A stretch of DNA of 64,000 nt from Candidatus Nitrosopelagicus brevis. Lineage in GTDB: Archaea; Thermoproteota; Nitrososphaeria; Nitrososphaerales; Nitrosopumilaceae. The stretch covers positions 266,426-330,425 of the forward strand of contig NZ_CP007026.1 of the NCBI RefSeq assembly GCF_000812185.1, in the 5' to 3' direction. The stretch's first letter is position 1, and the number at the start of each line of letters is the position of its first letter. Under the pieces are notes generated by a model. That model worked only from the letters and a program-made list of their open reading frames with translations. It searched no databases and was not told the origin of the DNA. A program made the translations under genes and the position numbers. Positions 44,048 through 53,533 of the stretch are shown in pieces.

Positions 44048-44530
44048 ATGACTGAATCTGATGCACCTTCTGGCAAGCCTCAAAGCTATACTAGAAAAAC
44101 TCTAGGTGACTCTGATGACAAACCAAAAGCTCCTGAAATTTACAAATGTTGTAGTAATCCTCAGATAACATATCTTGCTCCTGTAAACATCAACATTGAT
44201 GAACGAACTATTGGTTCAGTTGATGTCTGGAGATGTGCTGCATGCATGAAAGAATTTTGTGAAGAAAAAACATTAGGAATTGATTCTATTTCTGATATTG
44301 TTGGAATGCCACGAATTGAAGATGACGAAAAATGGGCAGTTATTGTAAGTAAATTGCAAAAAGGAAAAGACAAATGGAAATTAGTTAAATTAAAAGAAAC
44401 TGGAATGATAAAATTTGAAACTGCTGATGAAAAACTTATTGATTTAAAAATCCAGGATTATAAAATCGTGGATGATTTTCATTCAAGCTTTCTTGTCTTG
44501 GATCATATACATCATGCAGTTGAAATTTAA
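44048..44530 (+). CDS. Unknown protein with Cys-rich motif
   Basis: A 160-residue soluble protein. A CC (residues 34-35) and a WRCAACMKEFC segment (about 61-71) could together bind zinc. The C-terminal ~80 residues read as an alpha/beta domain (WAVIVSKLQKGKDKWKLVKL). It has no recognised family. It ends two bases before the next gene. Confidence 0.68.
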   Translation: MTESDAPSGKPQSYTRKTLGDSDDKPKAPEIYKCCSNPQITYLAPVNINIDERTIGSVDVWRCAACMKEFCEEKTLGIDSISDIVGMPRIEDDEKWAVIVSKLQKGKDKWKLVKLKETGMIKFETADEKLIDLKIQDYKIVDDFHSSFLVLDHIHHAVEI

Positions 44531-44532
44531 TC

Positions 44533-44817
44533 TTGAAACTAACTGTTAACATTCAAGAGATTACCGGCACTCAAATGGCTGCAAAAATAGTTGGTAATTT
44601 TGTAGTTGATGAATATTCATTTCCTTTTACAGGAATTGCTTTTGGAAGAATAGGTGGTCAGAATATAGGCGTAAAACTTACTGATGATGTTGAAAAAAAT
44701 ATCAAAGATTTAGGTTATGATCTTGATGTTGTAATTGACACTCTACAAAAAAATCTTATCCAAGGTGATCTTACTTTACCTGAAGGATTACAAAAAGAAT
44801 CATTCGCTGATGATTAA
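44533..44817 (+). CDS. Small protein of unknown function
   Basis: A 94-residue soluble protein beginning at TTG, with several beta strands ([26 protein letters not shown]) and an acidic C-terminus. No motif is recognised. It follows the Cys-rich gene by two bases, so they probably share an mRNA. Its stop overlaps mtnP by four bases, convergent. Confidence 0.62.
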   Translation: MKLTVNIQEITGTQMAAKIVGNFVVDEYSFPFTGIAFGRIGGQNIGVKLTDDVEKNIKDLGYDLDVVIDTLQKNLIQGDLTLPEGLQKESFADD

Positions 44818-45605
44818 AATTCTGCTTCTTCTAATGCCTTTTCACAAGAACATGATTTTGAAACAGGAATTTTATCAATTAATTCTGTAAGGAGTTTCTT
44901 AGTTAATTCAACATTTTTTGATAATGTTTCAATAACCTCTTTTGCTGTGACTGGTTTTTCTGCCCATACGTCATAATCTGTAACTGTTGAAATTGATGCA
45001 TAGCAAATTTGTGCCTCTCTTGCTAATTGACACTCTGGCACTAGTGTCATACCAATTATCTCTGCACCCGTACTTTTGTAAAATTTTGATTCTGCTTTAG
45101 TTGAAAATCTAGGTCCTTCAATGCAGACATATGTTGCTTCTTTATGAATTTTTAATTCTTGTTTGTCTGTTACATCTAAAATTGCTTTTTGTAATTCTGG
45201 GCAAAATGGATCTGCAACTGAAATGTGTATGACTCGTCCATCTTCAGAAAATGAACCTTTACGTGATTTTGTAAAATCTAAAAATTGTGTTGGTAATGCA
45301 AAGTCTCGTGGTGCAAATTCTTCTTTTAAACTTCCAACTGCTGATGGAGCAATTATTCTTTTTACTCCTAATTCTTTGAATGCCCAAATGTTTGCTCTGT
45401 AATTTATCATATGTGGTGGAATTGTATGTTTTTTTCCATGTCTTGGTAAAAATGCAATTTTTCTTCCGTTGAATTCGCCAATTGTTATGGTATCAGAAGG
45501 TTTTCCGTACGGTGTATCTATAGCAATTTCTTTTGGTTCTTTTAATAACCCTGAATCATAAATTCCTGTACCGCCAAAAATTCCAATTTCTGCAGTTTCT
45601 TCCAT
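44814..45605 (-). CDS. mtnP: 5'-Methylthioadenosine phosphorylase family protein
   Basis: Phosphorolytic cleavage of methylthioadenosine (or a related nucleoside) to a free purine base and sugar phosphate; 263 residues. It has [32 protein letters not shown] and [12 protein letters not shown], all typical. The C-terminal CSCEKA pair resembles the CxC of archaeal MTAP. It overlaps apt by one base. The base released can be salvaged by Apt, so the pair forms a short pathway. Confidence 0.95.
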   Translation of the reverse strand: MEETAEIGIFGGTGIYDSGLLKEPKEIAIDTPYGKPSDTITIGEFNGRKIAFLPRHGKKHTIPPHMINYRANIWAFKELGVKRIIAPSAVGSLKEEFAPRDFALPTQFLDFTKSRKGSFSEDGRVIHISVADPFCPELQKAILDVTDKQELKIHKEATYVCIEGPRFSTKAESKFYKSTGAEIIGMTLVPECQLAREAQICYASISTVTDYDVWAEKPVTAKEVIETLSKNVELTKKLLTELIDKIPVSKSCSCEKALEEAEF

Positions 45606-46117
45606 TAGTATTCCACCAATGATTCTGATCTGTAATCTTTAATCTTTTCTCGACCGTTTAATTCAAGTAATTCTATAATGAATGCGAATCCCACTATGGT
45701 TCCATTAATTTTTTCAATTAATTTTGCTGCAGCTTTTGCTGTACCTCCAGTTGCTAACAAATCATCACAAATCAAAACACGTTGTCCTTCTTGAATGACG
45801 TCTTTCTGAACTTCTAATGTTGCCTTACCATATTCTAGAGTATATGATGTCTTAACAACTTTGCCAGGCAATTTTCCTGCCTTTCGTACAAGAATCATTC
45901 CTTTGTTGTATTTCAGTGCTAATGCACATGCTATGATGAATCCTCTAGATTCAATTCCAGCAAAAACATCCACGTCGTTAGGATGGAATTTCTTTGAAAA
46001 TTCTTCTATCATAAATGATAGTGCTGATGGATCACCTAAGATTGGTGAGAAATCTCTAAACAAAATTCCTTTTTTAGGGAAATTTGGATAATCTGCAATC
46101 TTATCTTTTAGATTCAT
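45605..46117 (-). CDS. apt: Adenine phosphoribosyltransferase
   Basis: Type I phosphoribosyltransferase of 170 residues that turns adenine plus PRPP into AMP. The PRPP loop is [17 protein letters not shown], and [12 protein letters not shown] and [10 protein letters not shown] match the Apt family. It lies directly upstream of mtnP, overlapping by one base, so adenine from MTA is recycled in one operon. Confidence 0.96.
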   Translation of the reverse strand: MNLKDKIADYPNFPKKGILFRDFSPILGDPSALSFMIEEFSKKFHPNDVDVFAGIESRGFIIACALALKYNKGMILVRKAGKLPGKVVKTSYTLEYGKATLEVQKDVIQEGQRVLICDDLLATGGTAKAAAKLIEKINGTIVGFAFIIELLELNGREKIKDYRSESLVEY

Positions 46118-46158
46118 AAGTTTAGACGAAAAATTGAGAAATAAAAACCGTTAGTTGA

Positions 46159-48282
46159 TCAACTAATCGTGAATTTTGTAGATGTGTTTGATGCACCGTC
46201 ATCTGCAGTCATCTCATATTCTCCACTTTCTAAATCTGCTGGAATCTGCCACATTGTAAGATATTCCCCATTACTCTTAGCAGTAATATTTAATTCATCA
46301 ATTTTAATCCCTTCTGAATCAAATATTTTGATTGTTACCGTTGCTGATAATCTCGCACCTGAACCTGATATATTCAATAATTCATTTGTATTATAATTAC
46401 TCTTATCTGTGAATATTTGTAATTCGTTGTTTTCTCCAGAAACTGAAAATTCCACATCTTTAAAATTTCCACCACTTTTTGCATTAACATTCCACTTTCC
46501 TACCGTTGCATCTAATGGGATTCTAAAATTATCTACTTTGAATACTCCAAATCTATCAGAAAATGTTTCAATTTTCTTTATAATCTTTCCATTAGAATCA
46601 CTAATTGTGATATCTAATAGCACATTGATTGCACCTGTACTTCCAAGAATTAAAATCTGTTCTCCTTGCTTGTAATCATCTCTAGTTGTTTGAATTGAAA
46701 TTGCGCCAGAACCTGTTGTCAATCCAATTGTAAACACTGCTGAACCAGAACTTTCACCTCTCTTTGCATTCAAAGTGAACGATCCATTTGGCAAATCATT
46801 TGATTTAATTTTATATACCTCTTTACCATCTGGTCCCAGATTCAATGTATCTGAAAGTTTTTCTCTATCTGCAGAGTCAATCAAAATAATTGCAACTTGT
46901 GAGTTAACTGGACCCTGAATTTCAACGTTAATCATTTCATCACTTGCAAAATTTAATTTTGTTGGTCTCACAATTAATATTGGTTCAGGTTCCTGCCCCA
47001 CGCCAAAAGTTGTAATTCCAGATTCATTTCCTTGAAATGCTGATAAAATGTAAGTTCCTTCGACTGAACCTCTTGGTATTTCTACATTGAAGTTGACTAA
47101 TCCTGATTCTCCAACTGAAACAGTTCTAGAGAATATCTCTGTATTAATGGCGTCTTCAATAATTATTGACATCTCTTGATTTGGGATTGCAGTGCCCTCA
47201 AATGTAATAGACTCGCCTGCTTCAATACTTGTTTCTGTACCTGAAATATTGATTAATTTTGCACTTATCACTTCCACATTTCTTAATGCCTTGCCTTTTC
47301 CATCATCAATTTCAATGGAAATCATTCCTAAATCCAACTCTGGAGAAATCAAATTATCATACGTCCATTTACCATCAAATCTTACTTGAATTGTATCTAT
47401 GGCAAGAATATTTCCGTTGTTATCTTTTGATGTAATAGTTAATGTTGTATTTGGCGTTGCCATTCCATCAAGTGTAATTACATCTCCACGCTTAGCTTCT
47501 TGTGGTGTGTTTCCAAGTGACAATTTTATCACATCTGCAATCTCTCTATTTTCTAATTGTGGAATTCTTATACTGAGCGTTTTTTCATTTCCTCCTGAAT
47601 CTCGTAAAACAAATTCAGTTCTTTCATCATTAAGAATGGCTGGTAATTTAGACGTAAACAGTATCTTTCCGTCTGAATCAACTTTCACTGATTCTTTTAG
47701 TTCATTTGCAATGTAGAAATCAAGTGATTGGTTTGGAACAAAGTCTTCTCCAACTACTCTAAAATAAGAATTTGATGCAGGTTTTTCTGGAATAAATCTG
47801 AAGTTTGAACTCTCTTTTATTGTAACAATTTTAGGCTGATTTAATTCTGGTTTATTTTCTGATATTTCTGATTTTGTTACAGTTGTACTTGCTGAACTAA
47901 TTATTTCTCCCTTTGAATCTAATGCTTTCCAATTTATCACTGGATTATTTTCTATAGTCTTAATTCCAAATTTTACAGATTGACCTGGGTCTATTTCCGT
48001 TTGTGATGTAAACACAATTACTCCTTGTGGCGTATTTTTACCCATCCATCCATTTTCAGTTTTAAAAGACTTGAATTCATTTTCTCCACTCAACCAGATT
48101 CTTACCGTATCTATACTCGCAGTATTTCCTCTATTGTTTTTTAATTCAAGTATAGTTGAATCCTCAAAACCTGTACTTACACCGATGACTTTATCAGCAA
48201 AACTAGTATCAAAACTTGATACAAAAATGACTGATGAAATTAATAATAATGAAAAAACTAAAACTGAATGTGAGCCCATCAT
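46159..48282 (-). CDS. Large secreted beta-sandwich (Ig-like) repeat protein
   Basis: A 707-residue protein with an N-terminal signal peptide (hydrophobic core at about residues 6-24, then FDTSFADK). The rest is a chain of about six to seven ~90-residue beta-sandwich repeats, each with strand motifs such as GEQILILGSTGAINVLLDI and NTNELLNISGSGA and a conserved VEFSVSG-like end. There is no C-terminal membrane anchor, so it is either released or bound to the S-layer. Similar repeat proteins are common in Thaumarchaeota. No enzyme motif is seen. Confidence 0.88.
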   Translation of the reverse strand: MMGSHSVLVFSLLLISSVIFVSSFDTSFADKVIGVSTGFEDSTILELKNNRGNTASIDTVRIWLSGENEFKSFKTENGWMGKNTPQGVIVFTSQTEIDPGQSVKFGIKTIENNPVINWKALDSKGEIISSASTTVTKSEISENKPELNQPKIVTIKESSNFRFIPEKPASNSYFRVVGEDFVPNQSLDFYIANELKESVKVDSDGKILFTSKLPAILNDERTEFVLRDSGGNEKTLSIRIPQLENREIADVIKLSLGNTPQEAKRGDVITLDGMATPNTTLTITSKDNNGNILAIDTIQVRFDGKWTYDNLISPELDLGMISIEIDDGKGKALRNVEVISAKLINISGTETSIEAGESITFEGTAIPNQEMSIIIEDAINTEIFSRTVSVGESGLVNFNVEIPRGSVEGTYILSAFQGNESGITTFGVGQEPEPILIVRPTKLNFASDEMINVEIQGPVNSQVAIILIDSADREKLSDTLNLGPDGKEVYKIKSNDLPNGSFTLNAKRGESSGSAVFTIGLTTGSGAISIQTTRDDYKQGEQILILGSTGAINVLLDITISDSNGKIIKKIETFSDRFGVFKVDNFRIPLDATVGKWNVNAKSGGNFKDVEFSVSGENNELQIFTDKSNYNTNELLNISGSGARLSATVTIKIFDSEGIKIDELNITAKSNGEYLTMWQIPADLESGEYEMTADDGASNTSTKFTIS

Positions 48283-48343
48283 AGAAATGTTCTATTATCT
48301 ACAATTAAATCTTAATGAGAATTAATTCGTGAAATATCTAATT

Positions 48344-49348
48344 CTATGCAACCTGAGTAGCTTTCAATTCATATGGATTTTCTGACCACCATTTTGTGTA
48401 TAGCTGGTCAATTTCTTTCATATCTGAATTATTTAGATATCCTCCATTTGACATATCTGAAAATGTTTGAATTTCTTCTTCACTGATTACCGTTGGAAAA
48501 ACTGAAGAAATCCCTTCTTTTGATAAGATGAATTTAATAGCCAATTCTTTAATGCTTAATCCATTTCTGTCAGCGATTGGTTTTAACTCTTCAACTTTTT
48601 TCAATGAAGCTTTTATCCATTCACCTTTTCTTACTGAACGATGATCTTTTTCATCGATTTTTGTATCTGCATTTACTTTACCTGTCAAAATTCCTGATGC
48701 GTCAGGAACTCTAACTAGAATTCCTACGTTATTTTCTATACCTGAGTTTAACAATTCATTTCCTGGTGTTTGTTCTAAAATATTAAAAACAGTTTGAACT
48801 GCAGTCACATTTTTTCTTTTCATGGATTCTAATCCCTCTTCTGTCCATCCTATTGCTGGCCCTAAAGCAATTTGATACGTTTTAATTTTTTCCTCTTCAA
48901 TCAAACTATCTAATGTATTGAAAATAGAATCATCTTTAATATGATGCATTTTTGGATTATGCAAACCATACATGTCGACATAATCTGTCTTCAATCTATC
49001 CAAACTATTGGTTAATGCTTTTCGGGTGAATTTCTCATCAAATTGTTGTGGTAATTCTGTATGTCCAACTTGTTTAACTTGCTCAAAATCATAACCATAT
49101 TTAGTTGAAATTATAACTTCATTTCTCATGTCTTTGAAAGCTTCTCCAATCAATCGTTCACTTTTGCCCTTTCCATACATGTCCCCAGTTTCAAAGAAGT
49201 TTATTCCACAATCATAAGCTTTTTTCAACATTCTTTTAGCTTCGTCTTCATCAATTTCTTTTCCCCACCAGTTTAATGCAATAGTCCATGCTCCAAAACC
49301 AATTTCGGAAACCTTAATTCCACTTTTTCCTAATTTTTTATATTTCAT
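48344..49348 (-). CDS. Aldo/keto reductase
   Basis: A 334-residue NAD(P)H-dependent TIM-barrel oxidoreductase. The catalytic tetrad is visible: Asp and Tyr in FFETGDMYGKGKSE, Lys in ISTKYG, and His in YGLHNP. The C-terminal NADPH-binding region KFILSKEGISSVFPTVISEE is intact. The substrate is unknown. It overlaps the DUF1802 gene by four bases. Confidence 0.93.
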   Translation of the reverse strand: MKYKKLGKSGIKVSEIGFGAWTIALNWWGKEIDEDEAKRMLKKAYDCGINFFETGDMYGKGKSERLIGEAFKDMRNEVIISTKYGYDFEQVKQVGHTELPQQFDEKFTRKALTNSLDRLKTDYVDMYGLHNPKMHHIKDDSIFNTLDSLIEEEKIKTYQIALGPAIGWTEEGLESMKRKNVTAVQTVFNILEQTPGNELLNSGIENNVGILVRVPDASGILTGKVNADTKIDEKDHRSVRKGEWIKASLKKVEELKPIADRNGLSIKELAIKFILSKEGISSVFPTVISEEEIQTFSDMSNGGYLNNSDMKEIDQLYTKWWSENPYELKATQVA

Positions 49349-49917
49349 TTAACTATCTCCTTGAACTCTTCTAGTTTTTTCTCAATCTCATTATCTTCCA
49401 AAGCTGATTCTCTTCTTCTACGTCTAACCATCCATTCTGTATCTTGAAAATTTGAATTTAATTCTATCCAAGATTTACATCCTGAAAACTCTGATTTTAG
49501 TGGTAAATCAAACTCTGGAACTTTCATTATTTTTAAGAATACTGCTTTCATTGGTTTTTCAGGCTTCCAATTTCTTCTTTCTTGAATGTATGAATCACTC
49601 CAAATATGAAATGATGATAATTGATTGATTATTTCATTGGATTCAATATCCTTTTCAAATAAAATTTCTGCATATGAAGAAATTTTATTAAATCCTGCTT
49701 TTGGTTTTTTGTCTAAAACTTCATTTAGGAAATCATGGAATTCTGGTTTAACATGTTTTGTTTCTTGGTGTTCCCATGTCGGAAACAAAAAAAATTTTTT
49801 AGATTCAATATTAAATCCTGATGCAGTTTCTAAAATACCACCTTTTCTTAAAATCACGGTTTGTTTTCCTTGTTCTAGAGCTTTTACTACCGTAGCCCAC
49901 TCTTTTAGTCCTTCCAT
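49345..49917 (-). CDS. DUF1802 family protein
   Basis: A 190-residue protein matching DUF1802: LKEWATVVKALEQGKQTVILRKGGI, then FFLFPTWEHQ. The family is found in bacteria and archaea and its function is unknown. Its start shares one base with the end of the chlorite-dismutase-fold gene, and it overlaps the aldo/keto reductase gene, so the three form an operon. Confidence 0.88.
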   Translation of the reverse strand: MEGLKEWATVVKALEQGKQTVILRKGGILETASGFNIESKKFFLFPTWEHQETKHVKPEFHDFLNEVLDKKPKAGFNKISSYAEILFEKDIESNEIINQLSSFHIWSDSYIQERRNWKPEKPMKAVFLKIMKVPEFDLPLKSEFSGCKSWIELNSNFQDTEWMVRRRRRESALEDNEIEKKLEEFKEIVK

Positions 49918-50597
49918 TATCCAAGACTCGTAATTATAGGGACTATATCTTTTTTCACACAGACTATCATCGGTGTATCTTCTTTGACATATGCTGAAAC
50001 TTTGGTACCTCTAAGTTCCATAATCATATCTTGAAATACATTTAGATCATCTGATTCGAATGCTAACATGAAATCTTGGTCGTGAATACCAAAGGAGTAT
50101 GTTGTGTTTAGTTCTACTTGTGGATATTTTTGACTAACTTTGATATGCTCATCCATCATTGCTTTGCGTTGTTCAAGAGGTAAGAGATACCATTCTCTTG
50201 TTTTGATAAAAGGGTAAACAACTGTGTATTTTTTTGCCTCTAATCCTCCAACAAATGAATGGATTCTGTCTTTTTGTGCATATATTGATGGTCGTGTTGA
50301 TGAAAAATAAACTATGGATGGCATGATATATTTCCCAACTACTGTCAAGTATATTTTTGAAATTGTTTCTTGAATATCTTCAATTGATTCAGACATGAAC
50401 CAAATTAAAAAATCTGCATCATTTCTTAATCCTAGTGTTGAATATGTTCTAGATTGTACTGGAGCATTTTCTAAAATATTTTCTAACTCTTTTGCTGATT
50501 CCTCTTTTGCCAAATCCGCCATCCATCTCCATTTTGGATCTATTTTAAAAAATGAGAAATTGAAATAGTATCTTTTATTTTCTTCAGACATGATCAT
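49917..50597 (-). CDS. Chlorite-dismutase-fold heme protein (HemQ-like)
   Basis: A 226-residue protein of the Cld/HemQ family, which in bacteria decarboxylates coproheme or degrades chlorite. The family block VYPFIKTREWYLLPLEQRK continues with MMDEHIKVSQKYP, which holds the likely proximal heme His. YSFGIHDQDFMLAFE follows. The distal Arg of true chlorite dismutases is not evident, so a heme-synthesis role is more likely. ATG codons at residues 1 and 3 are both possible; the second fits a TATA box at about 50618 best. Confidence 0.9.
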   Translation of the reverse strand: MIMSEENKRYYFNFSFFKIDPKWRWMADLAKEESAKELENILENAPVQSRTYSTLGLRNDADFLIWFMSESIEDIQETISKIYLTVVGKYIMPSIVYFSSTRPSIYAQKDRIHSFVGGLEAKKYTVVYPFIKTREWYLLPLEQRKAMMDEHIKVSQKYPQVELNTTYSFGIHDQDFMLAFESDDLNVFQDMIMELRGTKVSAYVKEDTPMIVCVKKDIVPIITSLG

Positions 50598-50634
50598 TCA
50601 TTTGTTGTCTAATATTTAAAATAATTTTAATTTC

Positions 50635-51408
50635 TTACTGCTTTGCTTCTTCAAGAACCCAATCATAACCACGTTTTTCAAGTTCTTGTGCAAGACTTGC
50701 ATCTCCGCTTTTCAAAATTTTACCATCCGCAAAAACATGAACATGATCTAACTTGTCTAAGAAATTAAGAATTCGTGCATAATGTGTAATTACAATTGTT
50801 GTTGAATCTTTATCTGATACCTGACTAATTGCTTTTGCAACTGATTGTACTGCATCAATATCTAATCCTGAATCTGGTTCATCTAAAATAGAAATTTTTG
50901 GTTTTAGTACTGCCATTTGTAATACTTCTGCACGTTTCTTCTCTCCTCCAGAAAACCCTTCATTCAAATATCTTGAAAGAAAGTCTTCTCTTAATCCAAC
51001 GGAATTGATATTTTCTTTTAGATAATTTTGAAATTCTCTTACAGTGATGAACACTTCACGTTCTTCACCTTTCATTGCTTTACTAAGTGCATTGTAAGAT
51101 GTTCTAAGAAAATGTGAAAAACCTACTCCCGAAACTTCTGTTGGATATTGAAATCCCAAAAACAATCCTTTTTTTGCTCTCTCATCCGCTGTTAATTCTA
51201 AAATACTCTCTCCATCAAGTAGTATGTCTCCTTGAGTTACTTCGTACTTTGGATGTGCTAATAGTGTATATGATAATGTACTTTTTCCAGAACCATTAGG
51301 TCCCATAATTGCATGAACCTCACCTGGGCCAGTTTTCAAATTCACACCTTTGAGAATTTCTTTACCTTCTCTTGTTACATGTAAATCCTTTATCTCAAGT
51401 TCTGCCAT
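50635..51408 (-). CDS. sufC: Fe-S cluster assembly ATPase SufC
   Basis: ABC-type ATPase of 257 residues in the SUF iron-sulfur assembly complex. The Walker A GPNGSGKST, the ABC signature FSGGEKKR and the Walker B ISILDEPDSGLD with H-loop VITHYA are intact. SufB and SufD are not in the window on either side. TATATAAT at 51430-51437 is centred 25 bp upstream of the ATG, so the mRNA is probably leaderless. Confidence 0.96.
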   Translation of the reverse strand: MAELEIKDLHVTREGKEILKGVNLKTGPGEVHAIMGPNGSGKSTLSYTLLAHPKYEVTQGDILLDGESILELTADERAKKGLFLGFQYPTEVSGVGFSHFLRTSYNALSKAMKGEEREVFITVREFQNYLKENINSVGLREDFLSRYLNEGFSGGEKKRAEVLQMAVLKPKISILDEPDSGLDIDAVQSVAKAISQVSDKDSTTIVITHYARILNFLDKLDHVHVFADGKILKSGDASLAQELEKRGYDWVLEEAKQ

Positions 51409-51429
51409 GGATTTATCCTCTGATCTTCG

Positions 51430-51437
51430 TATATAAT
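51430..51437 (-). promoter_or_regulatory. TATA box for sufC
   Basis: ATTATATA on the minus strand, centred about 25 bp before the sufC ATG at 51408, the standard archaeal spacing. No ribosome binding site is seen between it and the ATG. Confidence 0.6.
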
Positions 51438-51466
51438 CTCGACGAATTTTAGCTAATCCTAATCTA

Positions 51467-51487
51467 AAATAAAGAAGAAAGGGGGGG
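51467..51487 (-). terminator. Pyrimidine-rich terminator candidate after tfb
   Basis: Downstream of the tfb stop the minus strand reads seven C followed by TTTCTTCTTTATTTT. Archaeal polymerases stop in T-rich non-template tracts. The C7 tract is unusual in this AT-rich DNA. Confidence 0.4.
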
Positions 51488-51488
51488 A

Positions 51489-52451
51489 TTATTTTTTGGC
51501 TAAAATAGGTCTTAATGTCAAAGTCATCTTATGTGTTGAAAGAATCTCCTTGACTCTATTTCTGATTGTGACTTCTGTGATGCCAGAAACTGTTGATACA
51601 TCTCTTTGTAGAACATTTTGCCCTAACAAAACTGATGATACATACAGATAAGCTGAGGCTATTCCATTTGGAGCCTTTCCATCTGTAATGTTTTTGGTTT
51701 CTGTTTTTGCGGCAATTTCTAAAGCAAGTCGCTCAACTCTTACATCTGTTTTAGTTAGATTTGCGATCTTTGAGATATATTTGTCCATGGTAACTACTGG
51801 GGTTACAACATTTCCTATCTCTAAAACAAGATTTCTGTAGTATTTTGCAGCTAACTTTGTTTTTGCCTTTACATCTTTTGGTGCACAAACATTTTTGCAA
51901 ATCTCATCTAATGATCTAACAATTCCGCATTGTTTGCATGCCATATACACTACTGCTATGGTAATGCTTACGACTGATTTGCCCTTGACCTCGATGTTTT
52001 TTCCATCTAGGCTACGATAAATCATGGATGCTGTTTCTACCACATTTTTTGGAAGACTACAACTAACACAGGTTTCAGAAATCTTTCCTAAAACATTAGT
52101 TAATCTTCTTTCACGTGGAGATGTTACGCGAACTCTTTGTTGCCATTTTCTTAGATTTTGCATTTGATTGGAAACTGTGCTTGGAATTTTTTTGCCACTA
52201 AAATCTGTGGATGAAATTGAGATGTCTGTAGCAATTCCCATATCATGTTGTGCAAGTGTTGTTTGTCCAGATGCTCTTGCTAATCTCATTTTATCTTCGA
52301 GATTTGATGTTTTTGTTTCTGGACCCATATCAGCCATTTGTTCATCAACGACAATGCCGCATCCGGAACAAATTCTCTCACCATTGTGAATGTCATCTAT
52401 TACTGGAGATTTACATTCAGTACAGCAAGATTGTATTTCTATTGTACTCAT
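51489..52451 (-). CDS. tfb: Transcription initiation factor TFB
   Basis: A 320-residue TFIIB homologue that bridges TBP and RNA polymerase. The N-terminal zinc ribbon has CTEC and CSGC, followed by a B-reader segment and two cyclin-fold repeats (for example KNVVETASMIYRSLDGKN and the second repeat with GIASAYLYVSSVLLGQ). The C-terminal helix-turn-helix contacts BRE DNA. It overlaps gar1 by four bases. Nitrososphaerota carry several TFB paralogues, so which one this is cannot be told here. Confidence 0.96.
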   Translation of the reverse strand: MSTIEIQSCCTECKSPVIDDIHNGERICSGCGIVVDEQMADMGPETKTSNLEDKMRLARASGQTTLAQHDMGIATDISISSTDFSGKKIPSTVSNQMQNLRKWQQRVRVTSPRERRLTNVLGKISETCVSCSLPKNVVETASMIYRSLDGKNIEVKGKSVVSITIAVVYMACKQCGIVRSLDEICKNVCAPKDVKAKTKLAAKYYRNLVLEIGNVVTPVVTMDKYISKIANLTKTDVRVERLALEIAAKTETKNITDGKAPNGIASAYLYVSSVLLGQNVLQRDVSTVSGITEVTIRNRVKEILSTHKMTLTLRPILAKK

Positions 52452-52711
52452 CTATGTCTTCTCCTGCTTTTTTTCTTTGCAGGAGCTTGATCAAGCGCAA
52501 AAACTTTTTTCCCATTAATCTTTCTCAAGTTATTTGTTAATGGTATGGCTGACGCAAAGGGACTTGATACTGGTCCAATTAGCTCTGTAACTTTTGCAAT
52601 TTTTTGACTATTGCTATCACAAAGAATTTGACCTTCAGGTACCTCTGAGTTGAGTCGTACAATGACTCTGCCACTATTGGCTAAGTGCATAACTTCACCT
52701 ACCTCCTGCAA
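52448..52711 (-). CDS. gar1: H/ACA RNP protein Gar1
   Basis: An 87-residue subunit of the H/ACA pseudouridylation particle, with the beta-barrel core VGEVMHLANSGRVIVRL, KIAKVTELIGPVSSPFAS and a basic tail (KKKSRRRHR). The start is TTG. An internal ATG at 52690 is preceded by a strong AGGAGGT, but that purine tract is itself coding and the family's N-terminus favours the TTG. Gar1 and TFB are adjacent in many archaea. The putative H/ACA RNA at 2411 is a possible client. Confidence 0.92.
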   Translation of the reverse strand: MQEVGEVMHLANSGRVIVRLNSEVPEGQILCDSNSQKIAKVTELIGPVSSPFASAIPLTNNLRKINGKKVFALDQAPAKKKSRRRHR

Positions 52712-52781
52712 TTACAATTCAGAAGTTTTGATAGTTTTCATTAAGTTCTGTCAACAAAACTTTAGTTCGTAGCTATTTTCG

Positions 52782-53084
52782 TTACTGTTTTGATTGTTTT
52801 GCCCTTTTAGATACTAATTTTTGAGAAATTTTTTCAAGCATTGTTGTCTTTTTTTCTGTTTTTGGTAGAACAATGTATCCAGATCTGACATATGGTCTTT
52901 TTGGATATCTCACTTGTTCTTCTGTTTCTTTTGGTTGTAGTCCTGCAGAGTTTGATGCATCAATTAATTCTTTTAACGATGGATCAAAAACACATTTTTC
53001 TTTTGATAATCTTCTACCTTTGTTACGTGGTAATGTCTTGTTAAAATAATCAAGCCAGATTACGACGTGTTCGTAATCTTTCAT
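52782..53084 (-). CDS. srp19: Signal recognition particle 19 kDa protein
   Basis: A 100-residue protein that binds SRP RNA and lets SRP54 join. The VIWLDYFNKTLPRNKGRRLSK start and the YPKRPYVRSGYIVL strand are typical. The basic tail follows. It lies four bases from eS8. SRP54 is 5 kb to the right, on the other strand. Confidence 0.95.
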   Translation of the reverse strand: MKDYEHVVIWLDYFNKTLPRNKGRRLSKEKCVFDPSLKELIDASNSAGLQPKETEEQVRYPKRPYVRSGYIVLPKTEKKTTMLEKISQKLVSKRAKQSKQ

Positions 53085-53088
53085 ATCT

Positions 53089-53472
53089 CTACTTTACTAA
53101 AATTCCGCTAACTGTTCCGCTTTGACCTGGTCTTGATACAATTCTACACTTTCCGTCTTCTGTTTCAACAATTGCACCTTTTGTAATGATTCCACGTCTT
53201 TGATAATCATTGTTTGTTTGATTTTCTAAAACTTTGATAATCTTTGATCTTTTTACTTTGGAATCGGCCATAACTAAATTTACAAAGCTTGCAATCTTTA
53301 ATCCAGTTTTTCTATTATTTCCTCTTGTCTTTCTTGTAATGGTTTGCTGTTCTTCTCCCATTTCTGCTTCATTTGGGTATCTGTCAGTTTCAAATTTCTG
53401 TCTAGTCTTTAATGGATGTCTAAGACCACCAGTAATCTTACTTGTTTTTAGATTCTCTACAGATTTCTTCAT
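53089..53472 (-). CDS. rps8e: Ribosomal protein eS8
   Basis: A 127-residue small-subunit protein of the S8e family, with KITGGLRHPLKTRQKFETDR, RKTRGNNRKTGLK and the C-terminal TKGAIVETEDGKCRIVSRPG segment. The gene order eS8-srp19-(gap)-gar1-tfb is conserved in archaea and supports the call. Confidence 0.95.
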   Translation of the reverse strand: MKKSVENLKTSKITGGLRHPLKTRQKFETDRYPNEAEMGEEQQTITRKTRGNNRKTGLKIASFVNLVMADSKVKRSKIIKVLENQTNNDYQRRGIITKGAIVETEDGKCRIVSRPGQSGTVSGILVK

Positions 53473-53533
53473 GGAATGTTTTTGAATTACTCTAATTTAT
53501 ACAAAACGCAAGATTTGTGAATTTTTACGTGTA

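Noticed and set aside
52690-52711. AGGAGGT as ribosome binding site for an internal ATG in gar1
   Set aside because: The tract is inside the coding frame of the longer TTG form. Gar1 proteins have a strand at this position (VGEV), so truncation to the ATG would remove conserved sequence.
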